NCBI GenBank assembly: GCA_030530385.1
Contig: JAUMVB010000002.1
Span: forward strand, 1 to 64,000
Length of the DNA: 64,000 bases
DNA from: a bacterium
GTDB taxonomy: Bacteria; Patescibacteriota; Saccharimonadia; Saccharimonadales; Saccharimonadaceae
Direction: 5' to 3'
In this document: in pieces, positions 56,724 to 64,000 of the stretch
Numbering within the stretch: position 1 is the stretch's first letter
Layout: each line of letters opens with the position of its first letter
Made by a program: the position numbers and the translations under genes
The notes under the pieces: generated by a model
Database searches by the model: none
What the model was told of the DNA's origin: nothing
Seen by the model: only the letters and a program-made list of their open reading frames with translations

Positions 56724-59285
56724 ATGAAAATCACGAAAACTTATGAACCAAATAACTATGAGCCTGAAATCTATGCTCTTTGGGAAGCGTCAAAGATCTT
56801 TGAATCTACAGGAGTTGGCCCAAAATACTCAATTGTTATGCCACCACCAAATGCAAACGGCAATCTCCATATCGGCCACGGACTAATGGCTGCCGTTGAA
56901 GATATCTTGATGCGTTATCATCGAATGAAAGGCTATGATTCTGTCTACCTGCCAGGAGCAGATCATGCGGGTTTTGAGACTTGGGTTGTTTATGAACGAC
57001 TTTTAAATGAAAAAGGGAAGAGTCGTTTGGACTTTTCTCGAGATGAACTTTATTCACAGGTTTGGGATTTTGTGTCTAAACAGCGAGGTGGAATGGAACT
57101 TCAACTTCGCGCTCTAGGAGTTGGCGCTGATTGGAAAAATTCAACCTTTACGCTAGATGAAAAAGTAGTTAATCGTGTTTATAAAACTTTCCAAAAAATG
57201 TGGAATGACGGTTTGATTTACAGAGGTGAACGAATTGTTAATTACTCGACGAAATACCAAACTTCATATGCTGACATCGAAGTAGATTATAAAGAAGAAA
57301 AGGGTAAACTATGGACAATTGCTTATCCTGTTATAGGCGAGTTTGGCCAAGCGGTAGAATATATGCTAGTTTCGACCACTCGCCCAGAAACAATGTTTGG
57401 CGATACGGCTTTAGCGGTTAATCCAACAGATGAGCGTTATGAGAAATTAATTGGTAAAAAAGTAGAAGTTCCACTTATTAAACGCAAAATTCCAGTTATT
57501 GCTGATGATTATGTAGATCCGAATTTTGGCACAGGTGTTGTTAAAATTACTCCTTTTCATGACCCGAATGATTTTGAAGTAGGCAATCGACATAATTTGC
57601 CGAAAATTCAGGTGATTGGTTTTGACGGAAAAATGACCGAAGATACAGGGGCTGATTATGCGGGGTTAACAGTAATTGATGCGCGCAAAAAAGTTCTTGA
57701 AGATCTTAAAAAAGCAAATGCGCTTTTTGGAGAAGAGAATATCACTCATGTGGTTGGCTATGATTATAAATCTGGCGAGCCAATTCAACCGCTCGTGAAA
57801 GAGCAGTGGTTTGTTTCGACTAAACCTTTGGCGGAGAAAGCTATTGAGGCACTACAAAATAATGAGATTAAATTTACGCCTGAAAACAAGAAAAATGTGT
57901 TGCTTAACTACCTCGAAAATATTCGCGACTGGAATATTTCACGCCAAATCCCTTGGGGAATTCCGATTCCAGCTTTTCAAAATATTGAAGATCCAACTGA
58001 CTGGATTTTTGATGAACGTGTTCACGAATTGCAAATTACTGTTGATGGTAAAACTTATCAACGCGATGAAGATACGCTTGATACTTGGTTCTCTAGCGGC
58101 CAATGGCCATTTATTACGACTGATTTTCTGGAAGGTGGTGAACTTGCTAAATTCTATCCAAATAGTGTGATGGAAACTGGCCATGATTTGATTTTCCCTT
58201 GGATCTCTCGAATGATAATGTTGGGAATTTATTGCACGGGGCAAATTCCATTCCGCGAGGTTTATTTGCACGGAATGGTTCTTGATGAGCATGGCCAAAA
58301 AATGAGCAAATCAAAGGGAAACGTGATCAACCCAATGGATGTAATTGCTGAGTTTGGCTCCGACGCTTTTCGTCTCGGAATTATTGCGGCACGTTCAGCA
58401 GGGCAGAATCAAGCGTTTTCAAAAGATAAAGTTATTGCTGGGCGAAATTTCTGTAATAAATTATGGAATATTTCGCGATTCATCTCGGATAAAATTGGCG
58501 ATTTTAAGAGCGAAAAGCCACTTGAGGCGATTTCGCCGGCTGATCATTGGGTTATTCAAGAGCTTGGTCGTGCGATTTCAGAAATTGATAACCATATGAA
58601 AAACTATCGTTTTGCTGAAGCTGCAGAAACGGTTTATCATACTATTTGGAGTACGGTTGCAGACTGGTATATTGAGGCTTCAAAAACGCAAGAAAATCCC
58701 GAACTTTTGGCTTGGGTTTTGGAGACTTGTTTAAAAATCGCTCATCCATTTGCGCCATTTGTGACTGAAACAATTTGGCAAACTCTATCTTGGACAGAAG
58801 GTACTTTAGCTAGCGAAAAACTGGCTGAAGCACTTAGCTGCAATGAATTTGAGGCGATTCAATTTGAGAGAATTCAAGACTTAGTGAGCGAAATTCGTTT
58901 GATCACTGCAGAACTTCCTGGTAAACAACGATATAATTTACTTTTTGAAAGAGATGAGTTAATTCGAACTAATGCCGAAACAATCCGTCATTTGTCACGT
59001 GTGCCACAAGTTCTTGAAACTGATGCGCCACATGGATTTAGCCTTGCAGCTAGTGGTTTGGGCGCATATCTTGACGTACCAGCGAAGGTGCTTGCTGAAT
59101 ATAAAAATGATTTGAACGAGCGAATCGACAAAGTTTCTTCCGAGATTGGACTGCTCGAAAAACGCCTTTCGAATGAAAACTATATTGCAAAAGCTCCCGC
59201 GCATTTGGTTGAAGAAACTCGTGAAGAATTTTCAAATAAAAAAGCCGAACTCGATAAAATTAAAAAAGCTGTTGAATTATTATAG
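56724..59285 (+). CDS. valS: Valyl-tRNA synthetase
   Basis: A class I synthetase with an editing domain. The 853 residues include PPPNANGNLHIGHGL (HIGH) near residue 38, the editing segment STTRPETMFGDTALAVNP near 217, VLDEHGQKMSKSKGNVINP (KMSKS) near 525, an anticodon-binding helical domain and a C-terminal coiled coil. It attaches valine to its tRNA. A TATAAT (56706-56711) and AGGGA lie close to the ATG, and an operator-like block lies upstream. Confidence 0.98.
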   Translation: MKITKTYEPNNYEPEIYALWEASKIFESTGVGPKYSIVMPPPNANGNLHIGHGLMAAVEDILMRYHRMKGYDSVYLPGADHAGFETWVVYERLLNEKGKSRLDFSRDELYSQVWDFVSKQRGGMELQLRALGVGADWKNSTFTLDEKVVNRVYKTFQKMWNDGLIYRGERIVNYSTKYQTSYADIEVDYKEEKGKLWTIAYPVIGEFGQAVEYMLVSTTRPETMFGDTALAVNPTDERYEKLIGKKVEVPLIKRKIPVIADDYVDPNFGTGVVKITPFHDPNDFEVGNRHNLPKIQVIGFDGKMTEDTGADYAGLTVIDARKKVLEDLKKANALFGEENITHVVGYDYKSGEPIQPLVKEQWFVSTKPLAEKAIEALQNNEIKFTPENKKNVLLNYLENIRDWNISRQIPWGIPIPAFQNIEDPTDWIFDERVHELQITVDGKTYQRDEDTLDTWFSSGQWPFITTDFLEGGELAKFYPNSVMETGHDLIFPWISRMIMLGIYCTGQIPFREVYLHGMVLDEHGQKMSKSKGNVINPMDVIAEFGSDAFRLGIIAARSAGQNQAFSKDKVIAGRNFCNKLWNISRFISDKIGDFKSEKPLEAISPADHWVIQELGRAISEIDNHMKNYRFAEAAETVYHTIWSTVADWYIEASKTQENPELLAWVLETCLKIAHPFAPFVTETIWQTLSWTEGTLASEKLAEALSCNEFEAIQFERIQDLVSEIRLITAELPGKQRYNLLFERDELIRTNAETIRHLSRVPQVLETDAPHGFSLAASGLGAYLDVPAKVLAEYKNDLNERIDKVSSEIGLLEKRLSNENYIAKAPAHLVEETREEFSNKKAELDKIKKAVELL

Positions 59286-59369
59286 TGTAGTCGATAATTC
59301 AAAAAAGTATTTTAGAAAATAACATTCGTATATTTATCAAAAGTTAATTCTATGTTAAAATAAAATGGT

Positions 59370-59457
59370 GGAGAGATGGCCGAGTGGTTTAAGGCGCACG
59401 CCTGGAACGCGTGTTGAGTGCAAGCTCTCGCAGGTTCGAATCCTGTTCTCTCCGCCA
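59370..59457 (+). tRNA. tRNA-Ser(GGA)
   Basis: An 88-base class II tRNA with GGAGAGA/TCTCTCC acceptor stem, anticodon loop CTGGAAC (anticodon GGA), long variable arm, CAGGTTCGAATCCTG T-arm and encoded CCA. It reads UCU and UCC and completes the set of serine tRNAs. Confidence 0.96.
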
Positions 59458-59466
59458 AATATTTTT

Positions 59467-59490
59467 CAGCCCTGTGGCTGTTTTATTTTT
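59467..59490 (+). terminator. Terminator after tRNA-Ser(GGA)
   Basis: CAGCC and GGCTG form a short GC-rich stem with the loop CTGT, followed by TTTTATTTTT. Confidence 0.75.
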
Positions 59491-59538
59491 GGTTTAATTT
59501 CCTTTAATAAGGTAGTGAATTAAGACGGAATACTTGCC

Positions 59539-59586
59539 TTGACTTTGCAGTGATAATATGTTAAAATTATGTATCCCCGTGGGGAA
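59539..59586 (+). promoter_or_regulatory. Promoter and dyad before the unknown gene pair
   Basis: TTGACT (59539-59544), 17 bp and TAAAAT (59562-59567) are followed by TCCCC-GT-GGGGA (59574-59585) at the expected start point, an operator-like dyad or 5' hairpin. AGGAGG follows before the ATG at 59611. Confidence 0.65.
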
Positions 59587-59610
59587 TAAAAAGAAAAGGA
59601 GGAAAGGAAA

Positions 59611-60054
59611 ATGGAAGCCTTTCTTAGTAATTTAAAAAAAATCAAACATAGAGTTGTTGACTTTATGTTTGATTTAATTCATACTGCTGACATCAAAGGG
59701 AGAGAACTTTCTTCGGAAAAACTTGCCCCTTGGGCGCTGGCGTCTGATGTGGGTCGGCTTATCAAGGAGGTGAATTATCTTAATAGAGTATTTGTCCAAC
59801 AGGATAGATTTTTTAAAGATCCTATAATATTATTGGTTATCAGTAAAGATATTGACGTAGATAGTTTCTATAGATCTTTACGCAATGAGTTTAATCGAAA
59901 CGGATGGATGATTGATAACTCTTATCGCAATGGTGTATCTTTTAGTGTTTCAAATGAAAATAGAAAATATGATATTTTAATTTCAAGCACAGAAGATATT
60001 GCTGTTAAGAAGAAGAGATTAGGCGAGCCGAGCCAAGTAATGGAAATCTTTTAG
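59611..60054 (+). CDS. Protein of unknown function, first of a pair
   Basis: No family was recognised. The 147 residues begin with a helical part (EAFLSNLKKIKHRVVDFMFD) and continue to an alpha/beta region with strands such as IILLVISKDIDV and YDILISSTEDIAV. There is no signal peptide or membrane helix. A strong AGGAGG site and a promoter with a dyad precede it. The downstream gene's GGGGGGT ribosome-binding site abuts its stop codon, so the two are made together. Confidence 0.55.
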   Translation: MEAFLSNLKKIKHRVVDFMFDLIHTADIKGRELSSEKLAPWALASDVGRLIKEVNYLNRVFVQQDRFFKDPIILLVISKDIDVDSFYRSLRNEFNRNGWMIDNSYRNGVSFSVSNENRKYDILISSTEDIAVKKKRLGEPSQVMEIF

Positions 60055-60067
60055 GGGGGTGAATCGA

Positions 60068-60436
60068 ATGAATTTTAGACAAAGGTTTAAGATGATTCTG
60101 GCCAAGACTGTAACTCAGCGTGAAGTTGCTGAGCTACTATGGGATTTATTTCCCGAGGGGAAAGTCTATATCGATCCAAGGCATATAGATAAATCCTTCG
60201 GCGAGATTAAAATAATTTTGTCATCAAATAATTACGCCGCTTATTATAATTTTGAAAACAATATTAATAAGGGTATTGATAAAATTGGCTGTAATATTGT
60301 TGATTCGTCTAATAGCCTTATCAGTAAGATAGTCTCTATTGAGAGTGTTCACGGGGATTATTTTAATATCGAATGCTTCCAGGAAGATAATTCTGAAGCT
60401 AAATTTATTCCTGAAATATATCAGCTGTTTAGGTGA
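60068..60436 (+). CDS. Protein of unknown function, second of a pair
   Basis: From ATG at 60068, chosen because AGGGGGGTG lies nine bases upstream, the protein has 122 residues. It begins NFRQRFKMILAKTVTQREVA and continues to YIDPRHIDKSFGEIKIILSS and YFNIECFQEDNSEAKF. The first part resembles that of its neighbour in length and helix pattern (a basic helix then an alpha/beta region), so the two may be diverged copies. The function is unknown. A terminator follows. Confidence 0.5.
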   Translation: MNFRQRFKMILAKTVTQREVAELLWDLFPEGKVYIDPRHIDKSFGEIKIILSSNNYAAYYNFENNINKGIDKIGCNIVDSSNSLISKIVSIESVHGDYFNIECFQEDNSEAKFIPEIYQLFR

Positions 60437-60442
60437 TAGTAT

Positions 60443-60471
60443 AGCTCAAGCATATGGCTTGGGCTTTTTTA
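60443..60471 (+). terminator. Terminator of the unknown gene pair
   Basis: AGCTCAAGC and GCTTGGGCT form a 9-bp stem with one wobble pair around ATATG, followed by six T residues. Confidence 0.8.
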
Positions 60472-60473
60472 TT

Positions 60474-60501
60474 TTGATAAAAATCTTTTATTTGCTAAAA
60501 T
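60474..60501 (+). promoter_or_regulatory. orn promoter
   Basis: TTGATA (60474-60479), 16 bp and TAAAAT (60496-60501) lie six bases before the ATG, directly after the preceding terminator. Confidence 0.65.
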
Positions 60502-60507
60502 GGAATC

Positions 60508-61056
60508 ATGAAAAACGCAAAAATCTTATGGATTGATTTAGAGATGACGGGGCTTAGTCCGCAAAAAGATCGGATTTTGGAAATTGCAGCAATTGCGACA
60601 GACTGGGATTTTAATGAGATTGCAACTTTTGAGAGTTCGGTTAAGGTAGATGAAGAAGTTGTAGAAGATCGGATGGTGGGAGAATTTTGGGAGACCTTCA
60701 GCGAGACTCGTGATGCTTTGAAGGTGCAAAATCTACAAGCTACCAAAAATTCATTAGAGGTCGAAGCTGAGTTGATTGAATTTATTAAAGAAAACTTTGT
60801 CGAAGAAATTGCGAACGGTGAAAAAATTCTTCTTGGCGGAAACTCAATTCATCAAGATAGAAGATTTATCCGTAGTGAATGGCTTAATTTAGAAAAAATG
60901 CTTCATTATCGGATGCTTGATGTGAGCGCCTGGAAGGTAGTGATGAGTGCAAAGTTCAAGCGTGTTTTTGCAAAACCAGATAATCATCGTGCGTTGGATG
61001 ATATTCGTGGATCGATTGAAGAGTTAAAATTTTATTTGAAGAAAGTGAAGAAATAA
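60508..61056 (+). CDS. orn: Oligoribonuclease
   Basis: Orn degrades two- to five-base RNA fragments left by other nucleases. The 182 residues carry the DEDDh exonuclease motifs: DLEMTGL near residue 11, NSIHQDRRFI near 113 and HRALDDIRGSIEEL near 158. The length is typical. It may take over the nanoRNase role that the degenerate DHH protein near truB has lost. The next gene begins right after the stop codon (TAAATG). Confidence 0.94.
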   Translation: MKNAKILWIDLEMTGLSPQKDRILEIAAIATDWDFNEIATFESSVKVDEEVVEDRMVGEFWETFSETRDALKVQNLQATKNSLEVEAELIEFIKENFVEEIANGEKILLGGNSIHQDRRFIRSEWLNLEKMLHYRMLDVSAWKVVMSAKFKRVFAKPDNHRALDDIRGSIEELKFYLKKVKK

Positions 61057-61482
61057 ATGAATCAAGATGAAGTTAGGAATTTTTTACTAAATTTTGAGGC
61101 GGCGGAAGTTCGGAAAGATAAACAAAATAGGCTGGAGATTTTTGAGGTTAATTTTGAAAAGCTGGCTAAAATTTGGCGTGAGAAATTAACGGGCGAGCTG
61201 GGTGATTTTGAACGGGAGACTGGCGAGAAGATTTTAGCAAAAATTGACGACAGTGAAGATACGAAAGCGATTTTTGCAATTATTCATGATGGCTCAAATC
61301 CGCTCCAAGTTGAGATGAAGACTGGTGCGCAGCTAGCAAAAATTTTGCGCGAAAAAGAAAGTGTTGTGCCATCGAAACTTATGAGCGAGCGAGAATGGAA
61401 TTTGATTATTGGTCAAGGTCAAGTTTCGGCAGAAGAACTTTGTGATTTATTACGACTTAGTTATCGCTTAATTTGCGAATAG
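61057..61482 (+). CDS. Protein of unknown function downstream of orn
   Basis: The 141 residues are charged and mostly helical (EVRNFLLNFEAAEVRKDKQN; KLMSEREWNLIIGQGQVSAE). One strand-rich stretch (TKAIFAIIHDGSNPLQVEM) lies in the middle. There is no signal peptide or membrane helix and no motif that names a family. It starts immediately after the orn stop without its own ribosome-binding site, so it is translated by coupling to orn. Confidence 0.55.
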   Translation: MNQDEVRNFLLNFEAAEVRKDKQNRLEIFEVNFEKLAKIWREKLTGELGDFERETGEKILAKIDDSEDTKAIFAIIHDGSNPLQVEMKTGAQLAKILREKESVVPSKLMSEREWNLIIGQGQVSAEELCDLLRLSYRLICE

Positions 61483-61499
61483 ACAGCTAGCTTTAAATT

Positions 61500-61528
61500 T
61501 TGCGAAAATCGTTTAATTTTGTTATAAT
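61500..61528 (+). promoter_or_regulatory. Promoter of the Gln/Asn-rich membrane protein gene
   Basis: TTGCGA (61500-61505), 17 bp and TATAAT (61523-61528) lie ten bases before ATG 61539. Confidence 0.65.
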
Positions 61529-61538
61529 CATAAGTAAT

Positions 61539-62414
61539 ATGAATCCACAAGATTATAATCCTAATAATTCTCAAAATAACGCTCAGAATCCTGCTAATCA
61601 GCCAGCTCAGTTCGGAGATGGTTTTATAAATAATGGCGCTAATAATCAGCAGCAATTTGTTGATGTGTATCAGTCTCCGCAGGTTCAGCAGAATTATTAT
61701 CAGCAGAGCCAGATGGGCAATAATTCACAATTTAATCAAGTAGCTCAATCCGTGCCTCAAAATCAACTTTCGCCCAATCAAAGTTATAACCAGAGTCTAA
61801 ATAATGAAAACCCTTACACTGTAGAATATCTTAACAGCATCGCTCCTAAGCCGCCAGTTAGTTTTTGGACGAAAGGTAAGCTGATGTTAGTGGCGTTTGT
61901 AGTTTTGGGCGGGGTGTTTGCATCATTTTTATTACTAAATAACTCTGGCGGTAGTACGACGAATAGTCAGGCTGTAACTAAACTTTATTATAATATTTCA
62001 CAAATGCAAACTATTTCGACTAATTATCAGAAGCGTTTGAGAAATCCTGACATCGTGGCGCTTAATGCCGGATTAACATCATCGCTCGCATCAAGCCAGA
62101 CGTCCCTTTATAATTATATGGAATCTAAAAAAATTGAAATATTAAAGGAGTCAAAAGCTAAGAAAACTCAGCTTTATACATCAGTGGCTGAAGAATATGA
62201 GAAATTAGATAAAGAGCTAGATGAAGCTTTCCTTAAGACTTCACTAGACGAAACTTATGCGCGCGACGTTGGCTATCAATTATCTATAATTAAAAGCTTG
62301 GCCACTCGCTTAAAAGATCGTCTACGCACTAAAACAGCTGATGCTACACTTGACCCAATTATTGCCAACTTAGAGATTTCGATTAAGAGTTTTAGCGATT
62401 ATAAAAGTAAATAG
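61539..62414 (+). CDS. Membrane-anchored protein with Gln/Asn-rich N-terminus
   Basis: From ATG at 61539 the protein has 291 residues. The longer start at 61500 overlaps the promoter and is rejected. About 105 residues of low-complexity Gln/Asn/Tyr/Pro sequence (PNNSQNNAQNPANQPAQFG) precede one membrane helix (LMLVAFVVLGGVFASFLLL). A helical C-terminal domain of about 150 residues follows (ISQMQTISTNYQKRL; VAEEYEKLDKELDEAF). The topology is cytoplasmic disordered end, helix, outer coiled coil. The function is unknown. The composition recalls the tail of the PrgI-like protein. Confidence 0.6.
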   Translation: MNPQDYNPNNSQNNAQNPANQPAQFGDGFINNGANNQQQFVDVYQSPQVQQNYYQQSQMGNNSQFNQVAQSVPQNQLSPNQSYNQSLNNENPYTVEYLNSIAPKPPVSFWTKGKLMLVAFVVLGGVFASFLLLNNSGGSTTNSQAVTKLYYNISQMQTISTNYQKRLRNPDIVALNAGLTSSLASSQTSLYNYMESKKIEILKESKAKKTQLYTSVAEEYEKLDKELDEAFLKTSLDETYARDVGYQLSIIKSLATRLKDRLRTKTADATLDPIIANLEISIKSFSDYKSK

Positions 62415-62448
62415 CTAAAATTTTGCGCTATAAAAATTATTCATAAAA

Positions 62449-62477
62449 TTGCTTAGACCTAAAAAATATTGTAAAAT
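62449..62477 (+). promoter_or_regulatory. dnaG promoter
   Basis: TTGCTT (62449-62454), 17 bp and TAAAAT (62472-62477) lie six bases before the ATG. Confidence 0.7.
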
Positions 62478-62483
62478 AGAACC

Positions 62484-64000
62484 ATGAATAATGGCGCAAT
62501 GGAAGAGATAAAAGCTCGCATAAATATCGAAGATTTAGCGAGCGAATATTTGGAACTGCGCCGAGCTGGGCGAAATTTTAAAGCGCTCAGCCCCTGGACA
62601 AATGAGAGAACACCTAGTTTTATTGTTAGTCCTGAAAAACAGATCTGGCATGACTTCTCGAGTGGTAAAGGCGGCGATATTTTTGGATTTATTATGGAGG
62701 TTGAAGGCCTGACTTTTCGTGAAGCGTTGGAGTTTTTAGCACGCAAAGCTGGTATCGAGCTTCAGCAATTTGATAATATACGCGCCAAGCAAATTGCACA
62801 AAAGAAAAAACGACTTTACGAAGTGTTGCGAGTTAGTGCAAATTTTTACCAACATTTTTTAGTTCGCGATAAAACGGCTTTAGAATACGTTTTTCAAAAA
62901 CGCAGACTTAGTAAAGAGATTGTTCAAGAATTTAAAATTGGTTACGCGCCAAAAGGTCAACGGACGCTAGTAGATTTTTTACAAAAAAAAGGGTTTACAC
63001 TGGACGAAATTCGTGATGTCGGTATGACTAATCGATTTGGTGGTGATATTTTTCGCGATCGAATGGTGATTGCACTTCAGGATATCAGTGGTGCACCGGT
63101 TGGTTTTACTGGCAGATTGTTGGCCGAATCTGATAACGCGCCAAAATATCTTAACACACCGCAGACTTTGCTTTATGATAAGTCAAATAATGTTTTTGGT
63201 TTATCGCAAGCTAAGAATGAGATTCGTAAAGCTGGTTTTGCTGTGGTGGTCGAAGGAAATATGGATGTAATTTCTAGCCATCAGGCGGGTGTTAAAAATG
63301 TTGTGGCTACGGCAGGTACCGCGATCACTACGCGCCATTTAAAAACGATTGCTCGGTTTAGTAATGATATCCGCCTCTGTTTTGATGCCGATGCGGCCGG
63401 TATCAATGCTACCGAGAGGGCAATTAGATTGGCGCAAGAAGTTGGTGTTGAACTTTCAATTATTGCACTTAATCAAGCTAGTAACGATGCGAAAGATCCA
63501 GACGAATTAATCCAAGTTGATTCAAATCTTTGGCGTGAATCTATTTCTCGGCCGAAGCCGGCAGTCGAGTGGGTTTTTGATCAGTATGAAAAGCGACTGG
63601 ATATTTCTACGGCTAGTGGTAAGCGGCAGTTTTCTAATATTGCGCTTAAGCTAGTTAAAAATTTAAGTGATCCAGTCGAGAAAGAATTTTATCTTGATGA
63701 AATTGCCCGTCGAATTAAAACTTCACGCGAATCTTTACTGGCAAAGTTTTCATCAGACAAACAGCCTGTTAAACTTAAGCATATAAAAGCCGAAAAAACA
63801 GAAGTGGTAAAAGACGATTTTGTTTATGAAGATGACCTGTTGGCGCTAATTTTGGCTGAAGAGAAATTTGCAGCCAAAATTGTTAACTTGCCGAAAAACC
63901 CACTTCACGGCGAAAACCGAAATCAAATTTTCGAAATTATTCGCAATAATGATCGCGAGAAGTTGAAAAAATTTGAGAATTATGTTAAAATCCTTCTATT
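62484..64000 (+). CDS. dnaG: DNA primase DnaG lacking the zinc ligands, 3' end outside the window
   Basis: DnaG makes RNA primers at the replication fork. About 505 residues are visible. The N-terminal domain keeps the primase fold (EERTPSF-type segment NERTPSFIVSPEKQIWHDF; SSGKGGDIFGFIM). However, the four zinc-binding residues of the CHC2 ribbon are replaced: CPFH reads SPWT, and the second pair, normally in HCFGCG, reads HDFSSG. The TOPRIM core is intact (VVVEGNMDVISSHQAG, GTAITTRHL, LCFDADAAGI). It probably binds template in a zinc-free way. The frame runs off the window edge. Confidence 0.93.
   Translation, partial: MNNGAMEEIKARINIEDLASEYLELRRAGRNFKALSPWTNERTPSFIVSPEKQIWHDFSSGKGGDIFGFIMEVEGLTFREALEFLARKAGIELQQFDNIRAKQIAQKKKRLYEVLRVSANFYQHFLVRDKTALEYVFQKRRLSKEIVQEFKIGYAPKGQRTLVDFLQKKGFTLDEIRDVGMTNRFGGDIFRDRMVIALQDISGAPVGFTGRLLAESDNAPKYLNTPQTLLYDKSNNVFGLSQAKNEIRKAGFAVVVEGNMDVISSHQAGVKNVVATAGTAITTRHLKTIARFSNDIRLCFDADAAGINATERAIRLAQEVGVELSIIALNQASNDAKDPDELIQVDSNLWRESISRPKPAVEWVFDQYEKRLDISTASGKRQFSNIALKLVKNLSDPVEKEFYLDEIARRIKTSRESLLAKFSSDKQPVKLKHIKAEKTEVVKDDFVYEDDLLALILAEEKFAAKIVNLPKNPLHGENRNQIFEIIRNNDREKLKKFENYVKILL

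Noticed and set aside
1-64000. CRISPR arrays, insertion sequences, prophage or rRNA genes
   Set aside because: No regularly spaced direct repeats, transposase or phage structural genes, or rRNA sequences were recognised on either strand.

Overview
This window comes from the replication-origin region of a reduced, AT-rich bacterial genome that looks like a member of the Candidate Phyla Radiation, most probably Candidatus Saccharibacteria (TM7). That placement is inference. It rests on compact gene packing, standard stop codons including TGA, several housekeeping enzymes with missing domains or lost catalytic residues (a PilB-type ATPase, DnaG, PolA, a DHH phosphoesterase, a MurE-like ligase), and a PrgI/VirB4/VirB6-type secretion locus with cell-wall hydrolases of the kind known from these episymbionts. 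No rRNA, insertion sequence, prophage or CRISPR array was seen.

Layout. Positions 1-9,900 hold, mostly on the minus strand, a galE fragment, rnpA, a degenerate PilB-like ATPase with a PRC-barrel protein, recX-recA-ruvC with a Cys-repeat surface protein, and an aspS-trmB operon. Positions 9,967-14,365 are the origin: rpmH, dnaA, dnaN and recF, with eight DnaA-box-like sites in the two flanking spacers. Positions 14,362-28,692 are the accessory core. On the minus strand they carry a VirB6-like protein, a PrgI/VirB3-like protein, a TraC-like protein, VirB4, an M23-peptidase membrane protein, a secreted protein with lysozyme, SGNH and cysteine-peptidase-like domains, and a PEGA protein. On the plus strand there are six tandem VirB2-like two-helix proteins. 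A seventh paralogue lies at 49,860-50,309.

Positions 28,796-44,014 are mostly housekeeping: hsp20, comF, pnp, a HIT protein, rlmH, an ABC exporter, a phosphoglucose/phosphomannose isomerase, a MurE-like ligase, polA and a CoaE-like kinase. Positions 44,055-50,309 mix argS and rpsO with a probable winged-helix regulator, a large LRR/FIVAR adhesin with a sortase-like tail, and proteins of unknown function. Positions 50,534-64,000 hold truB with a degenerate DHH protein, rpsT, tsaD, a FemABX transferase, valS, orn and a dnaG that has lost all four zinc ligands. Five single plus-strand tRNA genes are present. Four are serine tRNAs (UGA, CGA, GCU, GGA) and one is Arg with the unusual anticodon GCG.

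How it fits together. The secretion genes, wall hydrolases, adhesin, Cys-repeat protein and FemX/MurE-like enzymes suggest a cell-surface programme for attaching to and opening up another cell, placed beside the origin. Across the window many genes share one promoter layout: a TTG-type -35 box, 17 bp, a TAnAAT -10 box, then only 6-8 bases before the ATG. These transcripts should be leaderless or nearly so. Secretion pilins and accessory genes instead have longer leaders with clear Shine-Dalgarno sites, some with operator-like dyads.
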